DNA of 39,659 bases from Gallionellales bacterium GWA2_55_18 (lineage in GTDB: Bacteria; Pseudomonadota; Gammaproteobacteria; Burkholderiales; Gallionellaceae), in NCBI GenBank assembly GCA_001801055.1, contig MGWP01000024.1, positions 1-39,659 on the forward strand, in the 5' to 3' direction. Below the pieces are notes generated by a model. That model was not told the origin of the DNA and did no database searches. It saw only the letters and a list, made by a program, of their open reading frames with translations. Shown piece by piece: positions 18,685-28,540 of the stretch; position 1 is the first letter of the stretch; each line of letters begins with the position of its first letter. Both the position numbers and the translations under genes were made by a program.

Positions 18685-21507
18685 TTAACCGCACGCCCCT
18701 ATCGTCCCGCAACTGGTGCAGAACTCGCAACCGTCTTTCTTGATCAGCGTGGCGTTGCCGCATTCCTTGCACACCTTGCCGGTCATCGGTTTTATCCCGG
18801 ATGACTTGTTTTGCGTCGTGGGGACTTCCAGTACGCCCATTTGCTGTACCGGATAGCCATGCTCGTCGAGGATGCCGAGCATGGCGTAGCGGTGAATAAT
18901 CAGCTTCGCGACATAGGAAACCGTCGAGGGGTAGCTTTCCATTTTTTCTCCGCCCGGCACGCGCGCCATGAAGTCGCCCAGCGGCTCGCCGAAATTGAGC
19001 AGCTTGCGCAGCTTCATGCCGATCCAGGCAGGGTCGATGACGCGCATGTCGAGGCTCAATACCTTGCACAGGCCGTCGAGGGCGCGCGGATAAACGCCGG
19101 ACAGCCACATCGAATAGGGGCGGCGTTGCCCATCCGGCAGCACCAGCTCCTTCAAGCCCAGCACGAAATCATCGCCGGTGCCGGCGTTGGAAATATCCAC
19201 CGTCCAGCTCATCGTGCCATCGGTGCCGGTCTTCGGTTCTTTTTTGGCGAACAATGCGTCCATCATCGGCGTGGTGACGCCTTCTATTACTTCCAACGCG
19301 CCCAATTGTTCGATGCGGAATTTCAGCAAATATGCGAACGCCGCCACTAGGCTGGGCATACGCTTCACTTCGCCGTCAGGCGGCATCGGCATGTCGAAGG
19401 CATCATCCCCGGCAGTCTTCATCAGCATTTCCAGCTTCATGCGCAACCATACCGGGTCGCGTGCGCGCATGTCCATCGACAGTGATTTCGCCAGCGCGCC
19501 CAAGCCGCGCGGCTGTTCGGAGCCGTTTACCCAGACTTCGAACGGGTGGTTGACTCCATTCTCGGTGTGGGAAACAAAGGTCACGAAACTGCCGAGCGGG
19601 TGCTTGACTACCTGCGATGCCCAGCCCGCGCTACCGCCCGGCAATTTCGGGCGGCCCGGCCAGCGCAATGAGGCGAGAGACGGTTTCGGCGCGGCTTCCA
19701 GCACGATGCGCCGATCCTGGTCGAACAGCAGATCCTGCGGCTGCTCTTCCGTTTTTGCCGGAGTGACGGACAGCACGGAACCCAGCACACTGTTGGGACG
19801 ATAGGTTGCCAGCCCCTTCAGTCCGGCCTTCCACGCTTCCGTGTAGAGCTCCTTGAAATCCTCGTAAGGATAGTCGGCCGGCACGTTGACCGTCTTGCTG
19901 ATTGCCGTGTCGATGAACGGCGCGACGGCGGCCACCATGTTCATATGGTCGATGGCCGAAATTTCCAGCGCGGTCACGAATGCGGGCGGCAGGTTATCTA
20001 CATCGCCGCCCATTTTCCGATATACGCGCCAGGCATGGTCTTCCACCTGGTAATCCTTGGTGCTGCCATCCATCATCCGTTTCTTGCGGGTATAGAACCA
20101 GGAGAACGGCGGCTCGATGCCGTTGGAGGCGTTATCGGCAAACGCCAGTGAGATTGTTCCGGTAGGTGCGATCGACAACAGGTGGCTGTTGCGGAGGCCA
20201 TGCTTGCGTATCTTGTCCTTGATCTTTTCCGGCAGGCGCGAGGCAAAGCGCGGCGCGGCGAGGTACTGCTCTGCATCCAGCAACGGAAAGGCGCCGCGTT
20301 CGATGGACAAATCAACCGAGGCGAGATAAGCCTCATCGCGCATGACGCGCGTCAGCTCGGCGGCGAATATCCGCGCTTTTTCGGTGTTATAGGGCAGGCC
20401 CAGCATCACCAGCGCATCGCCCAGCCCGGTATAGCCCAGCCCGATGCGCCGCTTATTCTGCGCTTCCTGATGTTGTTCGGGCAGCGGCCAGGAGGTGACA
20501 TCCAGCACGTTGTCCAGCATGCGCACGCCGACATGCACCAGTTGCTTGAATTGTTCATGATTGAATGCCGCCTGGGGAGTGAATGGATTGTCCACCATGC
20601 GGGTCAGGTTGATCGAACTCAGGCAGCAGCAGCCATAAGCCGGCAACGGTTGCTCGGCGCAGGGATTGGTCGCTTCGATCACTTCGATATAGCCGAGGTT
20701 GTTGTCGCGGTTCATCAGGTCGATGAACAATACGCCCGGTTCGGCATGGTCGTAGGTGCTTTCCATGATCTGCTTCCACAGCTCGGCGGCAGGCACTTTA
20801 CGGTATACCCAATTGCCGTCGGTGCGTTTCGTGGCACCTTGTTCCTTGAACAGGGCAGACGGCTCCGCCACATGCACCAGTTCGAAGTCTTCGTTGTTTG
20901 CCACGGCGTGCATCAAGGCATCCGTGACACCGACGGAAATGTTGAAATTGCGCAGGTCGCCCTTGTCCTTGGCGTGGATGAATTTTTCGATGTCGGGATG
21001 GTCGCAGCGCAGCACGCCCATTTGCGCACCGCGCCGCGCACCGGCCGATTCGACGGTTTCGCAGGAGCGGTCAAATACGCGCATGTAAGAGATCGGGCCG
21101 CTGGCGCGGGAATTTGTGCCCTTGACCATCGCGCCCTCCGGGCGGATGGTCGAAAAATCATAACCGACACCGCCGCCGCGCCGCATGGTTTCTGCGGCTT
21201 GCTGCAAGGCGTCGTAAATGCCCGGTTTACCGTTGCTGATGCCGGAGATTGAGTCTCCCACAGGTTGCACAAAGCAGTTGATCAGGGTCGCCTGTATTTT
21301 CAATCCGGCAGCTGAATTGATGCGCCCGGCGGGCACCAGGCCATTTTCCTGCGCCAGAAAAAATGCCTCCTCCCATTCCGCGCGCTGTTCCGGTTTTTCG
21401 GCTTGCGCCAAGCCGCGTGCCACGCGGCGGCGCACATCCTCAATGGAGGTTTCACCGGGTTCCGCATATTTTTCCAGCAAAACTTCGGTGCTGATCTCTT
21501 GCGTCAT
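18685..21507 (-). CDS. nrdJ: Adenosylcobalamin-dependent ribonucleoside-diphosphate reductase (class II)
   Basis: [48 protein letters not shown]-terminal [22 protein letters not shown]. Confidence 0.95.
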   Translation of the reverse strand: MTQEISTEVLLEKYAEPGETSIEDVRRRVARGLAQAEKPEQRAEWEEAFFLAQENGLVPAGRINSAAGLKIQATLINCFVQPVGDSISGISNGKPGIYDALQQAAETMRRGGGVGYDFSTIRPEGAMVKGTNSRASGPISYMRVFDRSCETVESAGARRGAQMGVLRCDHPDIEKFIHAKDKGDLRNFNISVGVTDALMHAVANNEDFELVHVAEPSALFKEQGATKRTDGNWVYRKVPAAELWKQIMESTYDHAEPGVLFIDLMNRDNNLGYIEVIEATNPCAEQPLPAYGCCCLSSINLTRMVDNPFTPQAAFNHEQFKQLVHVGVRMLDNVLDVTSWPLPEQHQEAQNKRRIGLGYTGLGDALVMLGLPYNTEKARIFAAELTRVMRDEAYLASVDLSIERGAFPLLDAEQYLAAPRFASRLPEKIKDKIRKHGLRNSHLLSIAPTGTISLAFADNASNGIEPPFSWFYTRKKRMMDGSTKDYQVEDHAWRVYRKMGGDVDNLPPAFVTALEISAIDHMNMVAAVAPFIDTAISKTVNVPADYPYEDFKELYTEAWKAGLKGLATYRPNSVLGSVLSVTPAKTEEQPQDLLFDQDRRIVLEAAPKPSLASLRWPGRPKLPGGSAGWASQVVKHPLGSFVTFVSHTENGVNHPFEVWVNGSEQPRGLGALAKSLSMDMRARDPVWLRMKLEMLMKTAGDDAFDMPMPPDGEVKRMPSLVAAFAYLLKFRIEQLGALEVIEGVTTPMMDALFAKKEPKTGTDGTMSWTVDISNAGTGDDFVLGLKELVLPDGQRRPYSMWLSGVYPRALDGLCKVLSLDMRVIDPAWIGMKLRKLLNFGEPLGDFMARVPGGEKMESYPSTVSYVAKLIIHRYAMLGILDEHGYPVQQMGVLEVPTTQNKSSGIKPMTGKVCKECGNATLIKKDGCEFCTSCGTIGACG

Positions 21508-21585
21508 TTTAATTGCTCCTTCGAAAGCTAATTTGTTTGATAATCAGTCGACTCGCAACCCGGTGTCGGTGCTCTTGGTTTTTCG

Positions 21586-21606
21586 GCCTTGGTTTGCTGG
21601 CAAGGC
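21586..21606 (-). promoter_or_regulatory. Hairpin in the nrdJ 5' leader region (function unknown)
   Basis: GCCTTG-ccagcaaac-CAAGGC on the minus strand, about 80 nt upstream of the nrdJ start. Confidence 0.35.
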
Positions 21607-22221
21607 AAAGCGATAAAACGGTTAATCTTATCATGTTAAATTATCAACTTTAGCGTAGTCAAAGAAACAATATTTCTATTTTGACGGTTGACACGCGGTT
21701 CAATAAATGAGTCAAAAACGGGCTTTGCGATGAATGTGTGCCAAGGGTTTATGTGTGTGCCTGATCGGGCGGCTATCCGCTATTGACGTTGCCTAAGCAC
21801 GAATGTTGATATGGGAGGGGCGACTGTGTGTCGGGTTATGTCGCACGGGGGAGGGTAGATGCAGCGGCGGGTGCTGCTGAAGGTATAAATGCGCGCCTTT
21901 TTGTTGCGGCTGGTTTCTGTTTAAGTGGGTATCTGCCGGAGCCGCATCCGCTAGTCCATCGGGCGGCGACGGTGGGCGAGATTGTCGCGCTGAAGGCTAA
22001 CGTCGCCAGGTTTGAAACGGAGGTCAGCGGGTTGTGGGCGATGATGGAACGGTTGTGCAAGGAACTTGGCGTTTCAGCCTAATAGCCGCCATGCTTGATG
22101 CAGCTATTCTGTTTGGTTCCGGTTCGCCGGGTTTTATGATGAAAACAGGCTGCACGGCTGCACCTAACCCAAATACAATACGCCTGTTGCCGTAGCTTCA
22201 AGACATAAGGAACATCCCGAA

Positions 22222-22801
22222 ATGATAGGTCGCTTGACAGGGATATTGCTGGAGAAGAATCCGCCGCAGATTTTGCTGGACGTGCAGGGCGTTGCTTACG
22301 AGCTGGATGTGCAGATGAGCACTTTTTACAATCTGCCGGTGTTGCATGAAAGGGCGGTGCTGCACACGCAGCTCATCGTGCGCGAGGATGCGTATTTGCT
22401 GTACGGTTTTTGAGCAATGAGGAGCGCATCGCGTTCCGCCTGTTGCTCAAGATCAGCGGGGTAGGCCCGAAACTGGTGTTGTCGGTGTTGTCCGGTTGAG
22501 CCTGAACGATCTGGCGGTGGCGGTGGTGAATAAGGAAGCAGGTCGCCTGACCAAGATTCCCGGCGTGGGCAAGAAAACCGCCGAGCGGTTGCTGCTGGAA
22601 TTGCAGGGCAAATTTTCTGTGACCGGCGGAGGTTCGGCACAGGGTGCGGTTGCCGCATCATCTGGCAGCGATATCGTGAACGCCTTGCTGGGTCTTGATT
22701 ACAGCGAGAAGGAGGCGGATTGGGCGGCCAGACAATTGTCCGAAAATGTCAATATTTCGGATGGCATCCGGCAGGCGCTCAAGGTGTTGTCGAAGGCGTG
22801 A
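22222..22801 (+). pseudogene. ruvA: Holliday junction DNA helicase RuvA, disrupted by two frameshifts (or assembly errors)
   Basis: [28 protein letters not shown]...[13 protein letters not shown] / [28 protein letters not shown] / [36 protein letters not shown] lie in different frames. Confidence 0.88.
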
Positions 22802-22956
22802 TTTGCAGTGAGCCGTTTGTCTGTAAAACTTATAGCTGGACACCTGCGGGAGCGGGGTAGGCATGTGACTAAGCGGACAGGTCGCTGGTTATCTCACACT
22901 TGTGGGAGATGTGAGCAAAAGGATGGGCTTCAACTTGCTGAACTTTGTGGCTGATT

Positions 22957-23096
22957 CTACTGTGTCATAAAACGCTGAAGGGCGCATTGCGGCGTTAAGA
23001 TTTGGACTCAAAACGCTTATTTACGCCATGTAAGCTCCGCTTTCTCGTCCGATTTTGCCTTGCACTGCATCCCTTGATCGCTTTGTGACACAGTAG
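22957..23096. mobile_element. 140-bp MITE-like inverted-repeat element (element B)
   Basis: Perfect 11-bp terminal inverted repeats CTACTGTGTCA / TGACACAGTAG extending imperfectly inward; central palindrome TTAC-gccat-GTAA. Confidence 0.8.
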
Positions 23097-23206
23097 AGCT
23101 AATCAGGGCAATTTAATGATTGCTTCCGATTTCGCGAATGGATTTGCTGCCGCTTCCGGATTTGTCCGATAATCCGCAGCTTATCGACAACAGAGGATTT
23201 TAGAAT

Positions 23207-23815
23207 ATGAGCCACCCGGATTTCTATGATGCAGTTCCAAAAATCAGCCTGTATGACCCGCTGGCTGAATTTCTCGGCGCGACGGAAGGCGGGATTCTGC
23301 AATATGGTTATTTCGACGCAGTGCGGTTAGCCGGGCATTCCTGCCCGACGGTCGCCTCGGCCTATTGGGCTACCTGCAAGGCGCTGGCCGCCCTTTATCC
23401 GGGCGCAATGCCGGTGCGCGGCGATATCCGGGTGGAGTTCAACCAGGGCAGCGCGAGCGGAGTCACGGGCGTAATCGCGAATGTAGTGAGTATGCTGACT
23501 GGCGCCATGTCAGACAATGGCTTCAAGGGGATTGGCGGGCGCTTCGACAGACGCAAGCGGCTGTTGTTTGCGGTGGAGATGCCGGGGGAAATGCGCTTCA
23601 CTAGGCTTGACACGAATCAAGCCGTATCCGTTGCGGCCTACTTGCAACTGGTACCCGCTTCGCCACAATTGCCCGAACTCATGTCAAGTTGCATGTCCGG
23701 TACGGCCACCGTGGAAGAGACTGCCGAATTCCGGCGGCTGTGGCAGGAGCGGGTGCGCAGTATCTTGATGGATTATCGCGACGATCCGGAAGTATTTGTT
23801 GTGATGCCCGGTTGA
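23207..23815 (+). CDS. FmdE-like domain protein
   Basis: YGYFDAVRLAGHSCPTVASAYWATCKALAALYPG...VRGDIRVEF resembles the FmdE cysteine/histidine motif. Confidence 0.6.
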   Translation: MSHPDFYDAVPKISLYDPLAEFLGATEGGILQYGYFDAVRLAGHSCPTVASAYWATCKALAALYPGAMPVRGDIRVEFNQGSASGVTGVIANVVSMLTGAMSDNGFKGIGGRFDRRKRLLFAVEMPGEMRFTRLDTNQAVSVAAYLQLVPASPQLPELMSSCMSGTATVEETAEFRRLWQERVRSILMDYRDDPEVFVVMPG

Positions 23816-23824
23816 GGCCCTCAT

Positions 23825-24238
23825 ATGAAGAGAAGCGCAGCCCTGCAACCCCTGTCGCGTGAACACCACACTGCTCTTGCCCTGGCGAAGGCCTGCGAGC
23901 GGGCCGTGCAATCGCGCGATGATGGGAAGGTGAATAAAGCCTGTCAGCGCGCAATTCAGGTGTTCTCCGGTGAACTGGAGCCGCATTTTCAGTATGAGGA
24001 GCAGTCGTTGTTGCCGCTACTGCATAGCTCGGATGACAAGCTGCTTGAGCAGCGCACATGGGCGGATCACCAGCAGATGCGCGCGCTGCTCGATGGTTTA
24101 CGGCAGAACAATATCGGCGCATTGGATAATTTCGGCAAGCTCTTGTCGGCCCATGTCCGGTTTGAGGAAAGAGAGCTTTTTCCGGTACTTGAAAGCTTGT
24201 TGCCAGAATTACCTGCATTTGGTTCAGGCATTCACTGA
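23825..24238 (+). CDS. Hemerythrin HHE-domain protein
   Basis: LSREHHTALALAKACERA; ELEPHFQYEEQSLLPLL; WADHQQMRALLDGL; HVRFEERELFPVLESLLP. Confidence 0.85.
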   Translation: MKRSAALQPLSREHHTALALAKACERAVQSRDDGKVNKACQRAIQVFSGELEPHFQYEEQSLLPLLHSSDDKLLEQRTWADHQQMRALLDGLRQNNIGALDNFGKLLSAHVRFEERELFPVLESLLPELPAFGSGIH

Positions 24239-24304
24239 TTCACTATATGAATGAGGATATAGCATTTTGAACGATCTAAAACCAGTGCCGAGAAGGATAA
24301 TGTC

Positions 24305-25504
24305 ATGAGCAAACAAATCCAGGAAGCCTACATCGTCGCCGCGACGCGCACACCGGTGGGCAAGGCGCCGCGCGGGATGTTCCGCAACATCCGTCCCGAC
24401 GATCTGCTGACGCATGTGCTGAGGAGCGTGCTGGCGCAGGCGCCGTCGCTCGATGCGGCGGTCATCGGCGATGTGATCGTCGGTTGCGCGATGCCGGAGG
24501 CGGAGCAGGGGATCAACGTGGCGCGCATCGCGTTGCTGCTGGCCGGGTATCCGAACGTGGTGCCGGGGCTGACCGTCAACCGGTTCTGTTCTTCCGGCTT
24601 GCAGGCGGTGGCGCTGGCGGCAGATCGGATTCGATTGGGCGAGGCGGAGGTGATGGTGGCGGCGGGCATGGAGAGCATGAGCATGGTGCCGATGATGGGC
24701 AACAAGATCGCGTTCAACCCGGAAATTTTTGCGCGTGATGAAAATCTCGCCATCGCTTACGGCATGGGTATCACCGCCGAGAAGGTGGCGCAGCGCTGGA
24801 AGGTTTCGCGCGAGGCGCAGGATGAATTCGCCTACCAGAGTCACCAGCGCGCGTTGCGGGCGATGGCTGCGGGTGAATTTAACGACGAGATCACGCCGTA
24901 CCGCATCGCCGAACATCAGCCGGATCTGGACGAGCGCGATGTGAAAATAAAAATCAATGAGGTGGCGCAGGACGAGGGGCCGCGCGCCGATACGTCGGTC
25001 GAGGCGCTGGCGAAGCTCAAGCCGGTGTTCGCGCAGAAAGGTTCGGTCACGGCGGGCAACAGTTCGCAGATGTCGGACGGTGCGGCAGCCGTGCTGCTGT
25101 GTTCCGAATCAGCGCTGAAGCGTTACAACCTCACACCCATCGGGAGATTTCTTGGTTTCAGCGTGGCGGGCGTACCGCCGGAGATCATGGGCATCGGGCC
25201 GAAAGAGGCGATCCCGCGCGTGTTGAGCCAAGTCGGTTTGAAACTGGACGACATGGGCTGGATCGAACTCAACGAGGCTTTCGCCGCGCAATCGCTGGCG
25301 GTGATCGGCGATGTCGGCCTCAATCCGTCTATAGTCAATCCGCTCGGCGGCGCGATTGCGCTTGGCCATCCGCTCGGCGCGACCGGCGCGATCCGCACCG
25401 CCACGCTGCTGCACGGCCTGCGCCGTCGCAAGCAGAAGTACGGCATGGTGACGATGTGCATCGGGACGGGCATGGGTGCGGCAGGCATCTTCGAGGCGCT
25501 ATAA
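24305..25504 (+). CDS. Thiolase / acetyl-CoA C-acyltransferase
   Basis: AYIVAATRTPVGKAPRGMFRN; NRFCSSGLQAVALAADRI; NPLGGAIALGHPLGATGAIRTATLLH; MCIGTGMGAAGIFE. Confidence 0.95.
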   Translation: MSKQIQEAYIVAATRTPVGKAPRGMFRNIRPDDLLTHVLRSVLAQAPSLDAAVIGDVIVGCAMPEAEQGINVARIALLLAGYPNVVPGLTVNRFCSSGLQAVALAADRIRLGEAEVMVAAGMESMSMVPMMGNKIAFNPEIFARDENLAIAYGMGITAEKVAQRWKVSREAQDEFAYQSHQRALRAMAAGEFNDEITPYRIAEHQPDLDERDVKIKINEVAQDEGPRADTSVEALAKLKPVFAQKGSVTAGNSSQMSDGAAAVLLCSESALKRYNLTPIGRFLGFSVAGVPPEIMGIGPKEAIPRVLSQVGLKLDDMGWIELNEAFAAQSLAVIGDVGLNPSIVNPLGGAIALGHPLGATGAIRTATLLHGLRRRKQKYGMVTMCIGTGMGAAGIFEAL

Positions 25505-25632
25505 AATCTACTGCGCCTCGCCATGACTGCGTTGCTCAAAAACTCAAAATCCTCATGTACTGATTTGTACATTCCGGTTTTTCGCTTTCTCGCGCCTTGT
25601 CCTGACGACGCTCGCGACGGTTTTGGGGGTTA
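25504..25632. repeat. Intergenic repeat with central palindrome (element C)
   Basis: ctgcgttgctcaaaaactc ... ATGTAC-tgattt-GTACAT ... cgcgccttgtcc; organisation resembles elements A and B. Confidence 0.6.
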
Positions 25633-25651
25633 TGGCTGATGGGCATGCTGG

Positions 25652-26920
25652 ATGACTAATGGGGTGGAGCTTACTGACAAGCTGGATCGCGCCGCGTTGC
25701 AGCGTGCGCTGCAGGCACAGGGCGACGCGTGGTACGGGCTGCTGACGGAGCGTTGCCCGCATCTGTTTGCTGCTTATCCGGTGTTAATCACTGCTGCGCA
25801 GATGCGCCAGATGTGCGAGGTGATCGGGGCGGTGGAGCGGGTGGTGAAGTTGCCTGGGTGGGATGTTCATCCCCGGCAAGCCCCTCTCCTCAATTCTCTC
25901 CCGCAAGCGGGAGAGGAGGCAAACGTGAAAAGCAATTTTCAATCCCTTGGTGTGTTCTTCGGCTACGACTTTCATCTTAACGAGCAGGGTGCGCACCTGA
26001 TCGAAATCAACAGCAACGCGGGTGGCGGATTTTTGAATGCGCTGCTGCTTGATAGCCAGCGCGATGCCGGTTTACCCGGCAAGGCGATCGCTGTCGAAAA
26101 TCTCGAACAAGTCTTTCTCGATATGTTTCGCAACGAGTGGCGGTTGGTGCATGGCGATATGCCGCTCCGCAGCATTGCCATCGTGGATGAGCAGCCCGAG
26201 ATGCAGTACCTGTATCCTGAGTTCCTGCTGACAAAAAATTTGTTCGAGCGCGCCGGAATTGCGGCGCATATCGTTGATCCGTCTGCTCTGAAAGCGCGCG
26301 ATGGCGGCCTGGGCCTGTATCTTGAATCTTCTGGGAGTGAGCAGAAGATCGATTTGGTATACAACCGCCTGACCGATTTTTCGTTGCAGCGACATCCGGT
26401 ATTGCGGCAGGCGTATCTGGATGGCAGTACGGTGCTGACGCCCGACCCGGCACACTACGCCCGCTATGCCGACAAGCGCAATCTGGCGCGGCTGACCGAT
26501 GCGGACGGGCTGCGCGCGCTCGGCGTTGCCGAGACCGATATCGCCGTGTTGCAGGCGGGCATTCCGCACACTCGGCTGGTGGGGGCGGCAGATCAGGAAC
26601 AATGGTGGGCGGAGCGCAAGCAATGGTTCTTCAAACCGAATGCTGGCTACGGCAGCAAGGGCGCGTACCGCGGCGAGAAGCTGACCAGGCGGGTGTTTGA
26701 GGAGATCATGCAGGGCGGTTATATCGCGCAAAAACTGGCCTCACCCGGCGAGCGCACAGTGTGCGTAAACGATGCCGAACCTGTCGCACTCAAGTACGAT
26801 GTGCGCTGTTACGTTTACGACGGCCATGTGCAACTGGTCGCGGCGCGGCTCTATCAGGGACAGACCACCAACTTCCGCACACCGGGCGGCGGCTTTGCGC
26901 CGGTGCGTGTTGTAGAATAA
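25652..26920 (+). CDS. ATP-grasp-like hypothetical protein
   Basis: FFGYDFHLNEQGAHLIEINSNAGGGFLNALLL; WFFKPNAGYGSKGAYRGEKLTRRVFEEI; ALKYDVRCYVYDGHVQLVAARLYQGQTTNFRTPGGGFAPV. Confidence 0.8.
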   Translation: MTNGVELTDKLDRAALQRALQAQGDAWYGLLTERCPHLFAAYPVLITAAQMRQMCEVIGAVERVVKLPGWDVHPRQAPLLNSLPQAGEEANVKSNFQSLGVFFGYDFHLNEQGAHLIEINSNAGGGFLNALLLDSQRDAGLPGKAIAVENLEQVFLDMFRNEWRLVHGDMPLRSIAIVDEQPEMQYLYPEFLLTKNLFERAGIAAHIVDPSALKARDGGLGLYLESSGSEQKIDLVYNRLTDFSLQRHPVLRQAYLDGSTVLTPDPAHYARYADKRNLARLTDADGLRALGVAETDIAVLQAGIPHTRLVGAADQEQWWAERKQWFFKPNAGYGSKGAYRGEKLTRRVFEEIMQGGYIAQKLASPGERTVCVNDAEPVALKYDVRCYVYDGHVQLVAARLYQGQTTNFRTPGGGFAPVRVVE

Positions 26921-27008
26921 CGGCGAATGGTAATCCTGCAAAATAACAGCTTGTCCTGATGAACTAACTAGCCATCTGACTAAGCGCGATGAAACATGTG
27001 CTAAGTCA

Positions 27009-27193
27009 TTGGTTAACGAAATACACGAAAAGCACGAAATGGTGGTAAGCAGGTATTTCGCTGCAACGCTCAGGCTTTCAAAATTTTCTAGGAGGCATCA
27101 GTGCAGGCCGTTACCTATAAACGAATGGCATAATTACTTCCGCATAACGATTTGTTTCGTGTCTTTCGTGGATAAATTGCAGTTATTGGTTTA
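27009..27193. repeat. Second CACGAAA-type inverted-repeat element
   Basis: ttggttaacgaaatacacgaaaagcacgaaa ... tttcgtgtctttcgtggataaattgcagttattggtt. Confidence 0.7.
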
Positions 27194-27209
27194 ATTAAAA
27201 AACAATTTT

Positions 27210-27593
27210 ATGACCCTTTACGCTTTTCTTGCGATAGGCATCGGCGCGGCGCTTGGCGCGTGGCTGCGCTGGGGCTTCGGGTTGTGGTTCAATCCGGTAC
27301 TGCCGGAATTGCCGCTTGGCACGCTCGCGGCTAACTTGGTCGGCGGCTATCTGATCGGGCTGGCGATCGCGTTCTTTCTTCAGCATCCGACACTGTCGCC
27401 GGAATGGCGGCTGTTCATCATCACCGGTTTTCTCGGCGGATTGACCACTTTTTCCACTTTTTCGGCGGAAACTGTCACGCTGTTATTGCGTGGGCAATAT
27501 GCGTGGGGAACGGGTATCATCATGGCACATCTCGGCGGCTCGCTGCTGATGACGGTGCTGGGTATCCAGACTTTCAAATGGCTTCACCAATAG
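27210..27593 (+). CDS. crcB: Fluoride efflux channel CrcB/FluC
   Basis: [53 protein letters not shown]. Confidence 0.95.
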   Translation: MTLYAFLAIGIGAALGAWLRWGFGLWFNPVLPELPLGTLAANLVGGYLIGLAIAFFLQHPTLSPEWRLFIITGFLGGLTTFSTFSAETVTLLLRGQYAWGTGIIMAHLGGSLLMTVLGIQTFKWLHQ

Positions 27594-27602
27594 GATACAA
27601 CG

Positions 27603-27908
27603 ATGGATCAGCTCATTTTCTATGTCAAGGAAAAACATCTTCATGCCGGTATGCCTTTATATGAGTGGCTGCTGGAAGAGGCCAGGACTCTCGGTGTTCT
27701 GGGTGGTTCGGCGTTTCGCGCCATCGCCGGGTTCGGGCGGCATGGCAGGTTGCGCGAGGAGATTTTTTTCGAGCTTGCCGGAGAGTTGTCGGTGAAGGTC
27801 GAGTTTATTCTGGACGACAATCTCGCCGAACAGGTCATTCAACGGGTGCGTACGCAGGGCTTGAATATCTTTTATGTGCGCTGCAAAGTCGAATCCGGAA
27901 TTGTTTAA
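27603..27908 (+). CDS. DUF190 family protein
   Basis: MDQLIFYVKEKHLHAGMPLYEWLLEEARTLGVLGGSAFRAIAGFGRHG; adjacent to crcB. Confidence 0.88.
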   Translation: MDQLIFYVKEKHLHAGMPLYEWLLEEARTLGVLGGSAFRAIAGFGRHGRLREEIFFELAGELSVKVEFILDDNLAEQVIQRVRTQGLNIFYVRCKVESGIV

Positions 27909-27922
27909 AGGAGGTTAGTTCC

Positions 27923-28504
27923 ATGAATCAATCAACCTTGACGAGATTATTTGTAGTGGCAGGGCTGTTGCTGCCATCTTTTGCCTATGCGCATGTTGGT
28001 GCCGGAGAAGCCAGCGGTTTCATGCATGGTCTCGCGCATCCAATCGGCGGACTAGATCACATCTGTGCAATGCTGGCGGTCGGACTGTGGGCGACCCAGA
28101 TGGGTGGGCGTTCATTGTGGGCAGTACCGCTTACCTTTGTCGGTGTGATGGCGTTGGGTGGAGCGTTGGGAACGCCGGGCATCGGCCTGCCGTTCGTTGA
28201 ACAGGGTATCGTGCTGTCGGTGCTGCTGCTGGGCGTGTTGATCGCCGCGTCGGTGCGTCTGCCGCTGTGGTTGAGCAGCGGCATGGTCGGAACATTCGCA
28301 CTATGGCATGGATATGCGCATGGCGCAGAGATGCCGGAGCTGGCATCCGGGATCGGATATACGCTGGGCTTTATGCTGGCAACCGCGCTGCTGCATGCCG
28401 CCGGTATTGCGTTCGGTCTGGGTATGCAGCGCATATCGCGTGAGCGGCTGGTTCAAGCGGCAGGCGCGGGTATCGCGCTGTGCGGGGTGTATCTGGCGGC
28501 GTAG
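27923..28504 (+). CDS. HupE/UreJ family protein
   Basis: HVGAGEASGFMHGLAHPIGGLDHICAMLAVGLWATQMGGRSLWAVPLTFVGVMALGGALG; multi-TM; start ATG at 27923. Confidence 0.92.
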   Translation: MNQSTLTRLFVVAGLLLPSFAYAHVGAGEASGFMHGLAHPIGGLDHICAMLAVGLWATQMGGRSLWAVPLTFVGVMALGGALGTPGIGLPFVEQGIVLSVLLLGVLIAASVRLPLWLSSGMVGTFALWHGYAHGAEMPELASGIGYTLGFMLATALLHAAGIAFGLGMQRISRERLVQAAGAGIALCGVYLAA

Positions 28505-28540
28505 CCGGTTAACGGAAGCGCTGATGATCCAGGTGTTTTC

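Noticed and set aside
20182-21252. 356 aa + strand ORF opposite nrdJ
   Set aside because: Antisense shadow ORF; nrdJ motifs are clear on the minus strand.
21508-21700. Cobalamin riboswitch upstream of B12-dependent nrdJ
   Set aside because: No recognisable B12-box or long multi-stem aptamer by eye.
21828-22082. 84 aa ORF upstream of ruvA
   Set aside because: C-terminus vaguely resembles coiled-coil ends of DUF480-type proteins; too weak to call, possibly a remnant.
27000-27209. Possible fluoride riboswitch upstream of crcB
   Set aside because: No fluoride riboswitch consensus recognised; region is occupied by the CACGAAA repeat.
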